DNA of 64,000 nt from the NCBI GenBank assembly GCA_905234985.1, contig CAJOJQ010000005.1, positions 62,001-126,000 of the forward strand, written 5' to 3'. Each line of letters opens with the position of its first letter. The stretch's first letter is position 1. The position numbers were made by a program, and so were the translations under genes. Origin of the DNA: an uncultured Christensenellaceae bacterium. GTDB taxonomy: Bacteria; Bacillota; Clostridia; Christensenellales; Aristaeellaceae. Below the pieces are notes generated by a model. That model was not told the DNA's origin, made no database searches, and saw only the letters and a program-made list of their open reading frames with translations. Shown here piece after piece: positions 27,401 to 36,333 of this stretch.

Positions 27401-28159
27401 CTGAATATGGCGAACGAAACGGTCATGGCCATCGCCAACGCCGTGGACGCCAAGGACGTGCGCACCCACCAGCATTCCATGCGCGTGGCGGAATAATCCG
27501 TTCTGATCGCCCAGGAAATGAACTGCTTCAAATGGTGGCAGCGCCGCAAAATGCTTTCCAGCCTGCGCAAAGCGGCCCAGATGCACGATATCGGCAAAAT
27601 CGGCATCCGGGACAGCGTGCTGAACAAGGTGGGGCGGCTGACGGATGAAGAATACGCGGAAATGAAATCCCACGTGACGCGGGGCGCGGAGATTTTAAAA
27701 GATTTTACGCTGGTGGAGCATGTGGAAGAGGGCACCCGGTACCACCACGAGCGCTACGACGGGCGCGGGTACCCCGACGGCTTGAAGGGCGACGAAATCC
27801 CCCTCTTCGCCCGGATCATCGGCGTGGCCGACGCTTTCGACGCCATGACCTCCAACCGCGTGTACCGCAACCATATGGACACGGACTACGTGATGACCGA
27901 AATGGCTCGGGGCCGGGGCACCCAGTTCGACCCCGAGGCGCTGGACGCGTTTTTCCGGCTGGTGGAAAAGGGCGCTATTGACCTGAACAAGATCTACTCC
28001 CAGAAGCGCGAGGATATCCAGAACGCGGATCAGAAGGTGCAGGAAGAGCTGAAACGCCGCGTGGAAGAGGATAAAAAGATTCAGGCCGCCGAGATGAAGG
28101 AAGAAAAGAACGCCGAAAACGCCGAAAAAAATGCCTCTGCGGATGGGAAAGGAGCGTAA
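24494..28159 (+). pseudogene. giant membrane sensor: ECF-S-like / Reg_prop propellers / Y_Y_Y / HD-GYP, split by an in-frame TAA
   Basis: Reading through codon 1001 gives about 1221 residues. Residues 6-180 form a multi-span module resembling ECF-transporter S components (LNVGGRLLSVWLTLPLWADS, YIAGPVCGALVGLTGNLAYG). A further hydrophobic segment lies at 205-225. Residues about 230-850 are repeated Reg_prop-type propeller blades (VLWIGTYAGLYRYNG, RLWIGTNDNGL, NLWFTSSRLGLLRL). A Y_Y_Y domain occupies about 852-930 and a membrane helix 939-961. An HD-GYP domain begins near 976, with HxxR in THQHSMRVAE, HDIGKIG, and HHERYDGRGYPDG. Such domains hydrolyse cyclic di-GMP. TAA at 27494-27496 interrupts the first HD-GYP helix where the family has an aromatic residue; the frame continues intact after it, including all metal-binding motifs. 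ATG 24494 has AAGGAGG nine bases upstream. A recent nonsense mutation or a base-call error is likelier than recoding. Confidence 0.85.
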
Positions 28160-28162
28160 GGG

Positions 28163-29356
28163 ATGAAGCGAGTTTATATCACAGCCGCGCTGACCTGCCT
28201 GGTGATCCTGGCCGCCGTCGTCGGCTGCTTTCGGCTTTTGAATCTCAGCGGCGGAAGAACCGGCGTGAAGGTGGGCTTCGTGTACGACAACGACGAAAGC
28301 ACGCCCTACACCTATAACTTCTCTCTCGCCAAGGACGCGGTGGAACGGAAATACGGGGAGCGGGCGGAAATCTTCACGTGCAGCAACGTGCTGGACGATC
28401 AAATCGAGGACCCCATTCGGGAGCTGGCGGCCAAGGGCTGCGATATCATCTTTTTCAACGGCTACGGCGAGCTGGTGCGGGAACTCGCCCCGGAATACCC
28501 TAACATCCAGTTTTGTCAAGCGTCCTATATGGACATGAGCGATCAGACCGTGCCCGCCAATTACCACACCTTTAAGGGAGAGGCCTATCAGGGCCGCTAT
28601 GTGAGCGGCATCGCGGCGGGCATGAAGATCAAGGAAATGATCGAAAATGGGATCATTTCGGAGGATCAGGCCATCGTGGGCTTTGTGGCGGCTTTCCCCA
28701 CCTCCGAAGTCATTTCCGGCTATACCGCCTTTCTGTTGGGCGTGCGCTCCGTGGTGCCAAACGCCGTGATGCGCGTGCGCTATACGGAAACCTGGAGCAG
28801 CTACGCCCAGGAGAAAAGCGCGGCCCAGCAGCTGATCCAGGCGGGCTGCGTGATCATTTCCCAGCATACGGACACCATCGGCCCGGCCATTGCCTGCGAA
28901 GAAGCGTTTCAAAGCAAGCCGGTCTATTTCGTCGGCTATAATCAGAGCATGTCGGAGGTGGCCCCCGCCGCGTCTCTGGTCACGTCGCGCATCTGCTGGG
29001 AGCCTTATGTGCTGACCGCTGTGGACGCCATCGTGAAAAACCGGAAGATCGAAGCCGCCGTTTCCGGGCGCGTTCACGGAACGGACGTCTCCGCCGGTTT
29101 TGAAAAGGGCTGGGTGGAGATGATCGACCTGAACCTCCAGGCCGCCGCCCCCGGCACCCAGCAGGCTATGGACAGCGCCATCGAGCAATTCAAGCGCGGA
29201 AAGGGCGATTTTGTGTTCAAGGGCGATTACATCGGCGTCGATCCCGATGACCCCAAGGATACCTGCGATTTGCGCGGCGGCTATGTCGAAAACGAAAACA
29301 CCTCCTATCCTTTGTTCCATTACATCCTTTCGGACATCATCACCATTGAAAATTGA
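28163..29356 (+). CDS. BMP/PnrA-family substrate-binding lipoprotein
   Basis: A 397-residue exported protein. The N-terminus MKRVYITAALTCLVILAAVVGC carries a lipobox-like AVVGC at Cys22. The body matches basic membrane protein / PnrA-type nucleoside binders: VKVGFVYDNDESTPYTYNF, CDIIFFNGYGELV, YHTFKGEAYQGRYVSGIAAGM and GYTAFLLGVRSVVPNA. Only three bases separate it from the sensor gene, with AAAGGAG inside the end of that gene, so they are co-transcribed and probably coupled. No nucleoside permease or ATPase is adjacent, which supports a sensing role as partner of the HD-GYP protein; that role is inferred. A hairpin terminator follows. Confidence 0.85.
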   Translation: MKRVYITAALTCLVILAAVVGCFRLLNLSGGRTGVKVGFVYDNDESTPYTYNFSLAKDAVERKYGERAEIFTCSNVLDDQIEDPIRELAAKGCDIIFFNGYGELVRELAPEYPNIQFCQASYMDMSDQTVPANYHTFKGEAYQGRYVSGIAAGMKIKEMIENGIISEDQAIVGFVAAFPTSEVISGYTAFLLGVRSVVPNAVMRVRYTETWSSYAQEKSAAQQLIQAGCVIISQHTDTIGPAIACEEAFQSKPVYFVGYNQSMSEVAPAASLVTSRICWEPYVLTAVDAIVKNRKIEAAVSGRVHGTDVSAGFEKGWVEMIDLNLQAAAPGTQQAMDSAIEQFKRGKGDFVFKGDYIGVDPDDPKDTCDLRGGYVENENTSYPLFHYILSDIITIEN

Positions 29357-29367
29357 AGATTTCTCAA

Positions 29368-29407
29368 AAAACGCCCGCTTTCCGAAGTGCCGGAAGGCGG
29401 GTGTTTT
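29368..29407. terminator. bidirectional terminator between convergent BMP and MATE genes
   Basis: Arms 29368-29384 and 29391-29407 pair over 17 bp with two wobbles and a 6-base loop, flanked by A-runs on the left and T-runs on the right. It can serve both convergent transcripts. Confidence 0.88.
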
Positions 29408-29433
29408 GCGTTAGGGGAAGGGTTTTTTAGAAA

Positions 29434-30810
29434 TCATTGGGCTTTGTTTTCCGCGACCGGTCCTGCCTTGACCCGCAGGGCGCGCATGACGCGCCGGTAG
29501 CAGGGGAACAGAAACAGGTCGGCCAGCACCCAGGCGGCGGGGTTGGCGAAGCACGCGCCTGTAAAGCCCACGGCGGGCACCAGCAGCACGGCCACGGCGG
29601 TGCGGGCGATCATTTCAAACAGCCCGGCCAGCATGGCAACCCGGGTGTAGCCCATGCCCTGAATGGACAGGCGCACGATGTTCACAAACAGCAGCGGGAT
29701 ATAGAAGGCGGCGTTGATCGTGAGAAACTGCGCGCCCATATCCGTCACCGCCGCTTCCGCCTGGCTGTCCACGAACAGGCCTATCAGGGGCCGAACGAAC
29801 AGCAGCACCACCAGAAACGCCAGCACACAGTAGCCTATGCCCAAAATCGCCGCGTCCCGCAGGCCCTCGTTCACCCGATTCAGCTTCCGCGCCCCCATGT
29901 TCTGCCCGGCGAAGGTCGCCATGGTGGAAGCCAGGGCGTCGAACACGCAGGCGAACAGCGCGCTCAATTTGCTGGCCGCGCTGACGGCTGCCACCGCGTC
30001 GACCCCCAGCCCGTTGACGGAGGTCTGCACCATGACGGAGCCGATGGCCGTGATGGAGAACTGCAGGCCCATGGGCAGGCCCACGCCTAACATTTTTCCC
30101 GCCGTAGACAGGGAAAGGCGCTTATCCTCCGGCTGCAGGCGCAGGATGGGGAACCGGCGCTGCATCACGATCACGCAGCCCACGCCCGACACCAGCTGGC
30201 TGACCGCCGTAGCCACGGCCGCCCCGGCCACATCCATTTTGAACACGATGATCAGCAGCAGATCCAGGACGATGTTCACCAGGGAGGCCAAAATCAGAAA
30301 GAACACCGGCGTTTTGCTGTCGCCCAAGGCGCGCAGGATGCCGCTTGCCATGTTGTACAGCACGCAGCAGGGAATGGCCGCGAAAATGATGCGGATGTAG
30401 CTGGCCGAAGCGTCCAAAATCTCCTCCGGCGTGTTCATGAGCCGCAGCAGCGGCTTGCAAAGGAGCGTGGCCGCCAGGCCCAGCAAAACGCTGATCACCG
30501 CGCTGAGTACCACGGCGTGCCATACGTGACGGCGCAGGCCCGGTTCGTTCTTCGCGCCGAAATCCTGAGCGATGGGGATGGAGAAGCCGGAGCAGAAGCC
30601 TAAGCACAGGCCGATGATGAGAAAATTGACGGAGCCGGTGGCCCCCACCGCCGCCAGCTTGGACGCGCCCAAATAACGGCCTACGATGGCCGTATCCACA
30701 AAGCTGTATAATTGCTGAAACAAAACGCCGAACAGCAGCGGCGCGGCAAAGGAAACCACCAGCTTCATGGGGTTCCCTGTGGTCAGATCGCGGGTCATGG
30801 TGCGGGACAT
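29434..30810 (-). CDS. MATE family multidrug/sodium efflux transporter
   Basis: A 458-residue transporter with twelve hydrophobic spans in two homologous halves, of the MATE/DinF type. Family marks include the N-terminal LTTGNPMKLVVSFAAPLLFG, FVDTAIVGRYLGASKLAAVG, and FAGQNMGARKLNRVNEGLRDA. It should expel drugs or other cations using an ion gradient. ATG 30810 is chosen because GGAAGGA lies upstream and a promoter ends about 45 bp earlier. The gene converges with the BMP operon. Confidence 0.9.
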   Translation of the reverse strand: MSRTMTRDLTTGNPMKLVVSFAAPLLFGVLFQQLYSFVDTAIVGRYLGASKLAAVGATGSVNFLIIGLCLGFCSGFSIPIAQDFGAKNEPGLRRHVWHAVVLSAVISVLLGLAATLLCKPLLRLMNTPEEILDASASYIRIIFAAIPCCVLYNMASGILRALGDSKTPVFFLILASLVNIVLDLLLIIVFKMDVAGAAVATAVSQLVSGVGCVIVMQRRFPILRLQPEDKRLSLSTAGKMLGVGLPMGLQFSITAIGSVMVQTSVNGLGVDAVAAVSAASKLSALFACVFDALASTMATFAGQNMGARKLNRVNEGLRDAAILGIGYCVLAFLVVLLFVRPLIGLFVDSQAEAAVTDMGAQFLTINAAFYIPLLFVNIVRLSIQGMGYTRVAMLAGLFEMIARTAVAVLLVPAVGFTGACFANPAAWVLADLFLFPCYRRVMRALRVKAGPVAENKAQ

Positions 30811-30831
30811 ACAATGTTTCCTTCCTTTTCC

Positions 30832-30849
30832 GCAAAGCTTGTGCTTTGC
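30832..30849. repeat. leader hairpin of the MATE gene
   Basis: GCAAAGC (30832-30838) and GCTTTGC (30843-30849) form a perfect 7-bp stem with a 4-base loop in the 5' leader, between the promoter and the ribosome binding site. Confidence 0.55.
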
Positions 30850-30855
30850 ACGCAC

Positions 30856-30884
30856 TTTATAGCACGTTTTGTCTCATTGCACAA
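30856..30884 (-). promoter_or_regulatory. promoter of the MATE gene
   Basis: On the minus strand TTGTGC (30884-30879), a 17-bp spacer and TATAAA (30861-30856) lie about 45 bp upstream of the start codon. Confidence 0.65.
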
Positions 30885-30935
30885 GCGGGGAAATGTGGTC
30901 GGAAACAAGCCGGAAAATGAAGACCGGAAAACCGA

Positions 30936-32141
30936 TCAAAGGGTATTCGTGCCCGCCAGATACGCGCAAACCTCCCCCGCTTCCGAAAAAGCCCGGATTT
31001 CCTTTGGGGACGCGGAAACAGGGATCGTCCTCTCCTCCCCCGGTTCCAGGGGCGTATCCAGGGGAAGCGGCTCGCCGTCGGCCAGTATGGCGGCGACGGG
31101 TTCCTCCAGCGGGTTATACAGCCACAGCCGCCCGCTCTCGACCCGGGCCATGACAAACGCGCCCGCCCTGAACAGGCAAATGCCTTCCGTGCTTGCGCCT
31201 TTCAGGGCGCTGATATCGTTCAAAAGGGTGACGCCGGTGCCGCCCTCAAAGGCGTGCAGGCCCATGACCGTTCTTACCTTTCTTTTCCGCGCGCCCTCCG
31301 CCACCCGGCGCACCCAGCCGCCGTCCTTGCCGTAGGCCTGGGAATAGGCCATAGGCAGGGCGAAATCGTACAGCGCGGCGGCGTCCTCGTAGCTCTGGCC
31401 GTAATGCAGATCGGCAAAGGCCGTATCGTCATACGCGCCCTCGGGCATCAGGGCGGCGCTGACGGCGATTTGTTTCCGTTCAGCGCGAACCGGCAGGATC
31501 AGTTCTTGGGCGAAGCGCCGCACGTCCTCCCGCCGAACCCGGGCCAGGGCGCGAACGCTTTCGTCGCCCGCCCGCAGCGCGTCAAAGATGCAGTTTTCCT
31601 CGTTCTTTTCTCCTTGCAGGAAGGTACGTTCCATCAGGGCGCGCAGATGGGCCGTATCCGCCCCGGCGGCGGCGTAACGCTTCACGTCCCTTTCGTCCCA
31701 GCCGTAGGTCAAATGGTTGTACCGAATATAATCCAGGTGCAGGCCGTCGATCTCGTAATGCCGCGCCACCTCTCCCAGGACGCCGCGCATATAGGAGAGA
31801 TACCCTTCATCCGTCAGGGAAATCAGGCCCTTGTCCTTTCCCCGCACATAATGGCAGCGCCCGCTTTCCGGATAAAGGGCCTTATAATGCTCGTCGTTGG
31901 CCGAAGTGAACCAGGCGTGTACCCGAACGCCCTCTTTATGCGCGGCGGAAAGCAATTCCCCCAAAAGATCCCGCTCCTGGCCCCGCGGCGCAATGCTGCT
32001 GCGGAAGGAAACCAGGCCGGACAGCCCCTTTGCAAGAAAAAAGATATCCGTGACCCCCATTTGGCCGCAGCGGCGAAGCGTTTTCTCCGCCCCGCTTTTT
32101 TCGATGGTTTCCGGCCACATCCAAACCCCAAGAACCGGCAT
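30936..32141 (-). CDS. GH10-like (GHL10/DUF187-type) protein
   Basis: A 401-residue TIM-barrel-like protein of the glycosyl-hydrolase-like GHL10 group. Family marks are VRVHAWFTSANDEHY, YEIDGLHLDYIRYN and the RRFAQELILPVRAERKQIAVSAAL-type strand. The C-terminal 70 residues look like a small beta domain. No signal peptide is present, which is unusual since many relatives are exported. Related proteins are thought to act on cell-wall glycans, but no substrate can be assigned here. It is divergent from the AEC gene; no clear promoter was found for it in the 60 bp upstream. Confidence 0.72.
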   Translation of the reverse strand: MPVLGVWMWPETIEKSGAEKTLRRCGQMGVTDIFFLAKGLSGLVSFRSSIAPRGQERDLLGELLSAAHKEGVRVHAWFTSANDEHYKALYPESGRCHYVRGKDKGLISLTDEGYLSYMRGVLGEVARHYEIDGLHLDYIRYNHLTYGWDERDVKRYAAAGADTAHLRALMERTFLQGEKNEENCIFDALRAGDESVRALARVRREDVRRFAQELILPVRAERKQIAVSAALMPEGAYDDTAFADLHYGQSYEDAAALYDFALPMAYSQAYGKDGGWVRRVAEGARKRKVRTVMGLHAFEGGTGVTLLNDISALKGASTEGICLFRAGAFVMARVESGRLWLYNPLEEPVAAILADGEPLPLDTPLEPGEERTIPVSASPKEIRAFSEAGEVCAYLAGTNTL

Positions 32142-32180
32142 GGAACAGCCGCCCCCTTTTCTGCTTTTTTTCTTAACCGG

Positions 32181-32211
32181 TTGACTTAGAGTAAACTCTA
32201 AGGATTATGAT
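32181..32211 (+). promoter_or_regulatory. MerR-type promoter/operator
   Basis: TTGACT (32181-32186) and TATGAT (32206-32211) are separated by 19 bp, longer than the usual 17. The spacer region carries the perfect dyad CTTAGAGT-AA-ACTCTAAG (32185-32202). A long spacer with a centred dyad is the hallmark of promoters activated by MerR-family regulators. No MerR gene lies in the window. Confidence 0.8.
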
Positions 32212-32284
32212 GATCCTATCACAGACGCGCGCCGCTGCCAACCCACGAAACGGCAGCCGGAAGCGGTCGCGGGAGGGAAATGCT

Positions 32285-33214
32285 TTGACTCGTTTTTCAG
32301 AAGTGCTGCGCATCGTTCTGCCCGTGGTGCTGATGCTTTTGATTGGCATTCTGTGCCGGAAAAAGCGGCTGATCGACCGGGCGGGCATTGACGCCCTGAA
32401 AACCGTAGCGGTGCAGATCGGTCTGCCCGCAGTGCTGCTGCATACCTTCGCGGCGGCGGAATACTCCCTGGCGACGCTGGTGGTGCCGCTGATCATGTTT
32501 TTGCTGTGCGTTCTGGCGTGGCTGCTGGGAAAGCATTCGGGCAGGGCGCTGCGCATGGGAAACCGCTTTCTGCCCTTCCTGACCACCGGCTTTGAGGCGG
32601 GCATGTTAGGCTACGCCCTGTTCACCCTGCTGTACAGCGCCGAACGGCTGGCGGATTTCGCCCGGATCGACTTGGGACAGGTGCTGTTCGTTTTCACGCT
32701 CTACAAGCTGCTGCTGGGCATGGACGGCGAGGAAAAGCCCGGCCTTAAACAATTATTCAAAGAAATGGCCCTCTCCCCCATCATCCTGGCGATCTTTGCG
32801 GGCGTGCTGCTGGGCGTGACGGGGATATATCAATCCTTGATCCCCTCCGGCGCGGCGGGGGTACTGGACGCCTGCACAGACTTTATTTCCGCTCCTGTCA
32901 GTGCCCTGATCCTGCTTTCCATCGGCTATGATCTGGTGTTCCGGGATATTCCCTGGCGGGAAGCGCTGAAGGCGGTGGGGCTGCGGCTGATCATCATGGC
33001 CATTCTGGGGGCCGCCGTGCTTGGCCTGTTCCATCTGCTTTGGCCCCAGGCCCAATGGGATCGGGCGGTGTGGCTTATGTTCCTGCTGCCGCCGCCCTAC
33101 GTGCTGCCCGTATTCTCCACGGACGAAAAACAGCGGGGCTACCTTTCCTCCGTGCTTTCCCTGTCCACCGTGGTCACGCTTATGGGCTTCGTGCTGCTGG
33201 CGGTGATCGGCTGA
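32285..33214 (+). CDS. AEC (auxin efflux carrier) family permease
   Basis: A 309-residue protein with about ten membrane spans and AEC family character: RIVLPVVLMLLIGILCRKKRLI at the N-terminus, LKTVAVQIGLPAVLL, and YVLPVFSTDEKQRGYLSSVLSLSTVVTL at the end. Members export or import small organic acids; the substrate is unknown. A TTG start at 32285 is chosen because GGGAGGG lies seven bases upstream. The upstream in-frame ATG at 32207 lies inside the -10 box and cannot be on the transcript. Expression is probably controlled by a MerR-family activator. Confidence 0.82.
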   Translation: MTRFSEVLRIVLPVVLMLLIGILCRKKRLIDRAGIDALKTVAVQIGLPAVLLHTFAAAEYSLATLVVPLIMFLLCVLAWLLGKHSGRALRMGNRFLPFLTTGFEAGMLGYALFTLLYSAERLADFARIDLGQVLFVFTLYKLLLGMDGEEKPGLKQLFKEMALSPIILAIFAGVLLGVTGIYQSLIPSGAAGVLDACTDFISAPVSALILLSIGYDLVFRDIPWREALKAVGLRLIIMAILGAAVLGLFHLLWPQAQWDRAVWLMFLLPPPYVLPVFSTDEKQRGYLSSVLSLSTVVTLMGFVLLAVIG

Positions 33215-33221
33215 AAAAATC

Positions 33222-33254
33222 GGGGCTGCCGCTTTTTGTCAATGCGGCAGCCCC
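33222..33254. terminator. terminator between convergent AEC and unknown genes
   Basis: GGGGCTGCCGC (33222-33232) and GCGGCAGCCCC (33244-33254) form a perfect 11-bp stem with A-rich and T-rich flanks. Confidence 0.8.
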
Positions 33255-33260
33255 ATGCGT

Positions 33261-33671
33261 TTATGCGGTTATTCCGTTGCGTTCTTCAATATAGCGCTTG
33301 ATGTTCCGGGCGGTTTCGATCTTCTCGTCCAGCTCGGCCTCGCTTTTGGGCGTCAGCTGGTGAACGCCCTCCCGGATATAGTCGCTGGCATGGAAGGACC
33401 GGTCCCGGTACATCTGATCCACGGTTTTCCGCGACCCGCGCACCACGAAATGAATGCAGTTCGGGTGATGGGTAATCAGCTTTACGCCGCCCTTGGAAAC
33501 GACCACGCGCTCAATGTCCTCCATGGGAATCACCCGTTCCGCGTTTTCATACACGGGGAACAAACCGCCGTCGCAAACGGTGGCAAGAACCACCCGATCC
33601 TCGTACACCTCGCAGCGGTTATGATTGTGCTTGTTGACGCTGCCGGTCAGCGTATACAACGGTTCGCTCAT
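33261..33671 (-). CDS. conserved-looking small cytoplasmic protein of unknown function
   Basis: A 136-residue soluble protein with an intact frame and GGAG ten bases before ATG 33671. Residues 15-85 alternate short beta strands (RCEVYEDRVVLATVCDG, IERVVVSKGGVKLITHH, CIHFVVRGSR) in a way that resembles small PH-like domains. The C-terminal 40 residues are a charged helix (SEAELDEKIETARNIKRYIEER). I do not recognise a named family. It stands alone between two terminators. Confidence 0.65.
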   Translation of the reverse strand: MSEPLYTLTGSVNKHNHNRCEVYEDRVVLATVCDGGLFPVYENAERVIPMEDIERVVVSKGGVKLITHHPNCIHFVVRGSRKTVDQMYRDRSFHASDYIREGVHQLTPKSEAELDEKIETARNIKRYIEERNGITA

Positions 33672-33695
33672 GAAACGTTTTCTCCAAAAAGGGCA

Positions 33696-33724
33696 AAAGT
33701 CCCGCGCTTTGGCGGCGGGACTTT
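33696..33724 (-). terminator. rho-independent terminator of the mgl operon
   Basis: AAAGTCCCGC (33696-33705) and GCGGGACTTT (33715-33724) pair perfectly. On the minus strand the stem is followed by a T-rich run. It lies just after the mglC stop codon. Confidence 0.85.
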
Positions 33725-33733
33725 GCTTTTCGT

Positions 33734-34717
33734 TTATTTCTTGGTCATGTACTTGCGCATATCCAGGATGCAGGCCACCAGGATGACCGCGCCCTTGATG
33801 ATGTAGGCGACGCCGCCGGAGATGCCCAGGAAGGTCATGGCGGTCATGATCAGCTGCATCATCAGCACGCCTAAGATGACGCCGGAGATCTTGCCGGTGC
33901 CGCCGACAAAGGACACGCCGCCGATAACCACGGCGGAGATGGCGTCGTTTTCATAGCTCAGGCCTAAGGTGGCGCTGGAGTTGCCGATGCGGCAGGCTTC
34001 GATGAAGCCGGTGTAGCCGTACAGCGCGCCGGCCAGCATGAACACGCATACGATGGTGAACAGCACGTTGACGCCGGAAACGCGGGCGGCTTCCTCGTTG
34101 GAACCCACAGCGAACATGTTCTTGCCGAAGGTGGTCTTATTCCAGACGAACCACATCACCACCGTGATCAGGATCGCCAGCAGCACATACCACGGCACGG
34201 GCTGGCCGCTCACATAGAACATGGGCTGATTGGCAAAGCTGCTGACGGCGATCTGCTTGGAGTTGGACACCGTCAGGTACAGGCCGTAGATCATCAGCTG
34301 AGTAGCCAGGGTGACGATGAAGGGATGCAGCTTGAACTTGCCCATGCAGAAGCCGTTCACAAAGCCGATGGCGATACCGGTGACCATTACGGCCAGGATG
34401 GCGACCACGGGGGACATGGCGCCGCCGCTCATGGCGCCGATGATGATGGCGGCGATGAAACCGGCCAGACCCACCATACGGCCGCCGGAAAGGTCGGTGC
34501 CCGCCAGCACGATACATCCGGCCACGCCCAAGGCCATGGGCAGACGCGCCGCGGTCAGCTTCAAAAGGTTGATGATGTTCGCCAGCTTGACGAATCCGCC
34601 GTTGGTCCTGATGGCGGTATAGATGCCCAGCAGGATGATGATCAGGATCATGGCGTGGTCAAGGATCCACTCCAATACTCTCGTAGTCGAGACGGATGAC
34701 TTTTTGACGGTGGTCAT
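33734..34717 (-). CDS. mglC: galactose/methyl-galactoside ABC transporter permease
   Basis: A 327-residue CUT2-type permease with about ten spans. Family marks include LKLTAARLPMALGVAGCIVLAGTDLSGGRMVG, split here across two helices, VNGFCMGKFKLHPFIVTLATQ, GKNMFAVGSNEEAARVSGVNV, and the C-terminal SFVGGTGKISGVILGVLMMQLI. It forms the homodimeric channel of the mglBAC importer. ATG 34717 has GGGAGG seven bases upstream; the gene follows the ATPase by about 13 bp. The product is longer at the N-terminus than a bare permease core but otherwise normal. Confidence 0.92.
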   Translation of the reverse strand: MTTVKKSSVSTTRVLEWILDHAMILIIILLGIYTAIRTNGGFVKLANIINLLKLTAARLPMALGVAGCIVLAGTDLSGGRMVGLAGFIAAIIIGAMSGGAMSPVVAILAVMVTGIAIGFVNGFCMGKFKLHPFIVTLATQLMIYGLYLTVSNSKQIAVSSFANQPMFYVSGQPVPWYVLLAILITVVMWFVWNKTTFGKNMFAVGSNEEAARVSGVNVLFTIVCVFMLAGALYGYTGFIEACRIGNSSATLGLSYENDAISAVVIGGVSFVGGTGKISGVILGVLMMQLIMTAMTFLGISGGVAYIIKGAVILVACILDMRKYMTKK

Positions 34718-34730
34718 ATTGCTTCCTCCC

Positions 34731-36236
34731 TTACACATACTTGGCAGCCAGAGTCATGATTTCCTCCTGAGTCGTGTTGTCCGCGTCCACTTCGCCGGCC
34801 AGGCGTCCGCCTGACATAACGAGGATGCGCGAGCATACGCCGAGCAGCTCTGGCATTTCGGAGGAGACCATTATGACGGATTTGCCCTGTTTCGCCAGGT
34901 TTTGAATCAGCTGGTAGATTTCATACTTCGCACCGACGTCAATACCGCGCGTCGGCTCGTCCAGGAGCAGGATATCGGGTTCGGTCAGCATCCAGCGGCC
35001 GAAAATCACCTTCTGCTGGTTGCCGCCGGAGAGGGATTGAATTTTGGTTTTCTGGCTGGGAGTCTTGATCGCCATGGCCTGAATCATGCTGTCCGTGGCT
35101 TTGCTCATCTTGCCGGATTGCAGCAAAATGCCGTTCAGATACTTTTTCAGGCTGGCGACCACGGTGTTTTCCTGAATATTCAGAATGCCGAAAATACCGG
35201 TGGCGCGGCGTTCCTCCGTCACCAGCGCGAAGCCGTTGGCGATGGATTCGCGGGGGGTGCGGTTCCTGATCTGTTTGCCGTCCTTGACGATGGTGCCGCT
35301 CTTGCGGGTGGCCGCGCCGAAAATGTTTTCCAGCAGCTCCGTGCGGCCCGAGCCGTCCAGGCCCGCCACGCCGAGGATTTCACCCTTTTTCAGGGAGAAG
35401 CTCACGTCCTGGAGTTGGGAGTACTGGGCCGTCAGCCCTTCCACGCGCATGATATCTTCCGTGTAGGGATTCTGGATCTTGGGAGGGAATTGGTGGGTCA
35501 TTTCGCGGCCCACCATCAGGCGGATGATCTCGGCCTTGGTCAGCTCGGAGGCCTGGCGGGTGGTGATATACTGCCCGTCGCGCATGATGGTGACCTCGTC
35601 GCTGATGCGCAGAATTTCGTCCATCTTGTGGGAAATGTAGATGATGCCGCAGCCCCGGTCCCTGAGCATGTTGATGATGCGGAACAGATGCTCCACTTCT
35701 TCTTCGGTCAGGGATGAGGTAGGTTCGTCCAGCACGATGATCTTGGAATTGAAGGAAACCGCCTTGCCGATCTCCACCATCTGCCGCTGCGAAACCGGCA
35801 TCCGGCTCATCACCGTGCGGGGATCCACATGAATATCCAGCTCGTTGAACACGCGCATGGTGTCCTGATACATCTGCTTTTCGCTGACCAGGGGCAATCC
35901 CTTCATCAAGGGATAGCGGCCCAGCCAGATATTGTCCATCACGTTGCGTTTGAGCGCCTGATTGAGTTCCTGATGCACCATGGCGACGCCGTTATCCAGC
36001 GCCTCGCGGGAATTGGAGAAATTGACCTCCTTCCCCTCCAGATAAATATGCCCTTCGTCCTTGTGGTAAATGCCGAACAGGCACTTCATCAGTGTGGATT
36101 TGCCAGCGCCGTTTTCGCCCATCAGCGCGTGTACCGTGCCCGCTTTTACACTGAGCTGCACGTTATCGAGCGCCTTCACGCCCGGGAAGGATTTTGAGAT
36201 GCCTTCCATCCGCAGTAGTTCTTGGCCCTGTATCAT
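34731..36236 (-). CDS. mglA: galactose/methyl-galactoside import ATP-binding protein
   Basis: A 501-residue duplicated ABC ATPase of the sugar CUT2 type. The first half has Walker [19 protein letters not shown], signature [15 protein letters not shown] and Walker [12 protein letters not shown]. The second half has a degenerate Walker A ([14 protein letters not shown]), signature [15 protein letters not shown] and Walker [14 protein letters not shown], the usual asymmetric arrangement. ATG 36236 has AAGGAG nine bases upstream. It powers uptake through MglC. Confidence 0.93.
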   Translation of the reverse strand: MIQGQELLRMEGISKSFPGVKALDNVQLSVKAGTVHALMGENGAGKSTLMKCLFGIYHKDEGHIYLEGKEVNFSNSREALDNGVAMVHQELNQALKRNVMDNIWLGRYPLMKGLPLVSEKQMYQDTMRVFNELDIHVDPRTVMSRMPVSQRQMVEIGKAVSFNSKIIVLDEPTSSLTEEEVEHLFRIINMLRDRGCGIIYISHKMDEILRISDEVTIMRDGQYITTRQASELTKAEIIRLMVGREMTHQFPPKIQNPYTEDIMRVEGLTAQYSQLQDVSFSLKKGEILGVAGLDGSGRTELLENIFGAATRKSGTIVKDGKQIRNRTPRESIANGFALVTEERRATGIFGILNIQENTVVASLKKYLNGILLQSGKMSKATDSMIQAMAIKTPSQKTKIQSLSGGNQQKVIFGRWMLTEPDILLLDEPTRGIDVGAKYEIYQLIQNLAKQGKSVIMVSSEMPELLGVCSRILVMSGGRLAGEVDADNTTQEEIMTLAAKYV

Positions 36237-36281
36237 TCGCAGCGGCTCCTTCCTGACAGGATATGGTTCTGTATCCGCAGA

Positions 36282-36310
36282 CGCGGAGAGACTGTTCAAG
36301 CCTCTCCGCG
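36282..36310. repeat. mglB-mglA intercistronic hairpin
   Basis: CGCGGAGAG (36282-36290) and CTCTCCGCG (36302-36310) form a perfect 9-bp stem with an 11-base loop. A structure here commonly lowers ATPase and permease expression relative to the binding protein by protecting the upstream mRNA end. Confidence 0.75.
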
Positions 36311-36333
36311 CCTGTGAAATATGGATCAATGGA

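Noticed and set aside
27494-27496. Reassignment of TAA to a sense codon
   Set aside because: TAA serves as the normal stop in several intact genes here (for example GH105, AGE-family and metH), so a changed genetic code is not supported.
27695-29320. A 541-codon minus-strand frame opposite the BMP gene
   Set aside because: Antisense shadow of well-supported genes.
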